In this document: piece by piece, positions 5,994 through 6,654 of the stretch
Position numbering within the stretch: the stretch's first letter is position 1
How the letters are laid out: every line of letters begins with the position of its first letter
Source: Pseudomonadota bacterium
GTDB lineage: Bacteria > Pseudomonadota > Alphaproteobacteria > Sphingomonadales > Sphingomonadaceae
Assembly: GCA_023427285.1 (NCBI GenBank)
Contig: JAEZBH010000517.1
Span: forward strand, 1-6,654
Length of the DNA: 6,654 bases
Direction: 5' to 3'
Notes under the pieces: model-generated
Database searches by the model: none
What the model was told of the DNA's origin: nothing
Seen by the model: only the letters and a program-made list of their open reading frames with translations
Program-made: the position numbers and the translations under genes

Positions 5994-6119
5994 CTTCGGC
6001 CAGCCACACAACGAGATATGCCGATCCGACCAAAGCGGCGAGTAAGGCCGTTACGGTTTCTTTCTGCTTGATTCCAAAACAATCAGGCCAGAGTCACTGG
6101 TGAGCCCCCCCAAACGAAC
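5994..6119 (-). other. Leader region between carD terminator and yceI-2
   Basis: The segment must contain the promoter of the yceI-2/b561/yceI-1 set if the carD terminator works. No convincing -35/-10 pair was found. It contains a short dyad TGATT-ccaaaac-AATCA (6069-6085) and, on the minus strand, an open hydrophobic frame following a TGA at 6096-6094. Confidence 0.4.
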
Positions 6120-6147
6120 ACGGCCGCCCTTGAGGGAGGGCGGCCGT
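6120..6147 (-). terminator. Rho-independent-type terminator of carD
   Basis: ACGGCCGCCCT (6120-6130) and AGGGCGGCCGT (6137-6147) form a perfect 11-bp, GC-rich stem with a 6-nt loop. It lies 25 nt after the carD stop on the minus strand, where it is followed by TGTTCGTTTG, a modest T-rich tract. On the plus strand no T-tract follows. This fits termination of carD before the yceI cluster. Confidence 0.85.
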
Positions 6148-6172
6148 TCTCGCAAAGAATCTTGAGCAGGGA

Positions 6173-6654
6173 TCAGGCTGCTTTGAGCACCTTGTGGATC
6201 TTGTCCTGCGCGCTTTGCTCATCGATGTTTTCCATCGCGGCCAGCTCGCGGGCCAAACGGCTGATCGCCGCTTCGTAAATCTGACGCTCGGAGTAGGACT
6301 GTTCCGGCTGATCGTCGGCACGGTGCAGATCGCGCACCACCTCAGCGATGGAAACCAGATCGCCCGAGTTGATCTTGGCTTCGTATTCCTGCGCGCGGCG
6401 CGACCACATGGTCCGCTTGATGCGCGGCTTGCCCTTTAGGGTAATCAGAGCTTCCTGCAAAGTCGCCTGGCTGGAGAGCTTGCGCATGCCAACGGCTTCG
6501 GCCTTGTTCATCGGAACCCGCAGGGTCATCCGCTCTTTCTCGAAGCGGATCACATAAAGCTCGAGCTGCGTGCCGGCCACTTCAGTCGCCTCAAGCTCAA
6601 CAACCCGGCCCACGCCATGCTTGGGATAGACAACGTAGTCGCCTACGACGAACT
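6173..6654 (-). CDS. carD: CarD/CdnL family transcriptional regulator (5' end outside window)
   Basis: The visible 159 residues start FVVGDYVVYPKHGVGRVVEL, the beginning of the N-terminal Tudor-like domain that binds the RNA polymerase beta subunit. FEKERMTLRVPMNKAEAVGM continues this domain. The C-terminal helical domain follows, with TMWSRRAQEYEAKINSGDL, whose Trp corresponds to the one that wedges into the minor groove at the upstream edge of the promoter bubble in CarD proteins. ADDQPEQSYSERQIYEAA is also strongly typical of alphaproteobacterial members. CarD/CdnL stabilises open promoter complexes and is often needed for growth or stress survival. Only about ten N-terminal residues should be missing, since family members are about 170 residues long. 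A GTG at 6613 is internal and is not the true start because homology continues to the window edge. A strong terminator follows the TGA at 6173-6175. Confidence 0.95.
   Translation of the reverse strand, partial: FVVGDYVVYPKHGVGRVVELEATEVAGTQLELYVIRFEKERMTLRVPMNKAEAVGMRKLSSQATLQEALITLKGKPRIKRTMWSRRAQEYEAKINSGDLVSIAEVVRDLHRADDQPEQSYSERQIYEAAISRLARELAAMENIDEQSAQDKIHKVLKAA

Noticed and set aside
5932..6033. N-terminal extension of yceI-2 from the TTG at 6033
   Set aside because: It would bury a textbook signal peptide that starts at the ATG at 5931. The extension is better explained as leader or remnant sequence.
6030..6110. ECF/extracytoplasmic sigma promoter (GGAAT...CGTAA) upstream of yceI-2
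   Set aside because: The spacing is 15 nt and both boxes deviate from GGAAC-N16/17-CGTT, so the match is too weak to report.

Overview
The window reads as a GC-rich alphaproteobacterial chromosome segment. The main clues are the C-terminus of MutL with an [11 protein letters not shown] motif, a CarD/CdnL-family regulator with the WSRRAQEYEAKINSGDL signature common in Alphaproteobacteria, and the GabD and YceI/cytochrome b561 types. The order within the class cannot be fixed from this sequence. No transposase, integrase, tRNA, rRNA or CRISPR array is visible, so this looks like ordinary chromosome rather than an island.

Layout, left to right. (1) 1-114 (+): the last 37 codons of mutL. (2) 115-397: a non-coding convergent gap with several inverted repeats, including a GC-rich hairpin just after the hsp20 stop. 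(3) 398-1156 (-): a small heat-shock protein (Hsp20) with an unusual Arg-Gly-repeat N-terminus and a Gln-rich 76-residue tail beyond the IPI motif. Its leader can pair with its own ribosome-binding site. (4) 1308-2750 (-): NAD(P)-dependent succinate-semialdehyde dehydrogenase (gabD), upstream of and co-directional with hsp20. (5) 2751-2867: a short divergent promoter region. (6) 2868-3971 (+): a 6-phosphofructokinase with the GGDG + PKTMDND active-site combination. Its stop codon overlaps that of the convergent gene by 4 nt. (7) 5931 down to 3968 (-): a compact set yceI-2, cytochrome b561, yceI-1. (8) 6120-6147: a strong hairpin terminator. (9) 6173-6654 (-): carD, whose 5' end lies beyond the window.

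Functionally the best-defined unit is the YceI/b561/YceI cluster: two secreted lipocalin-like YceI proteins, which in this family bind polyisoprenoids or isoprenoid quinones, flank a four-histidine membrane diheme b561. This suggests a periplasmic quinone or redox-linked stress function. The other genes are single metabolic (gabD, pfk), proteostasis (hsp20), repair (mutL) and transcription (carD) genes, with no evident shared pathway. The most unusual points are the Hsp20 tails, the possible RNA-thermometer-like hsp20 leader, and a hydrophobic frame-shifted or micro-ORF signal joined to yceI-2 by an ATGA overlap.
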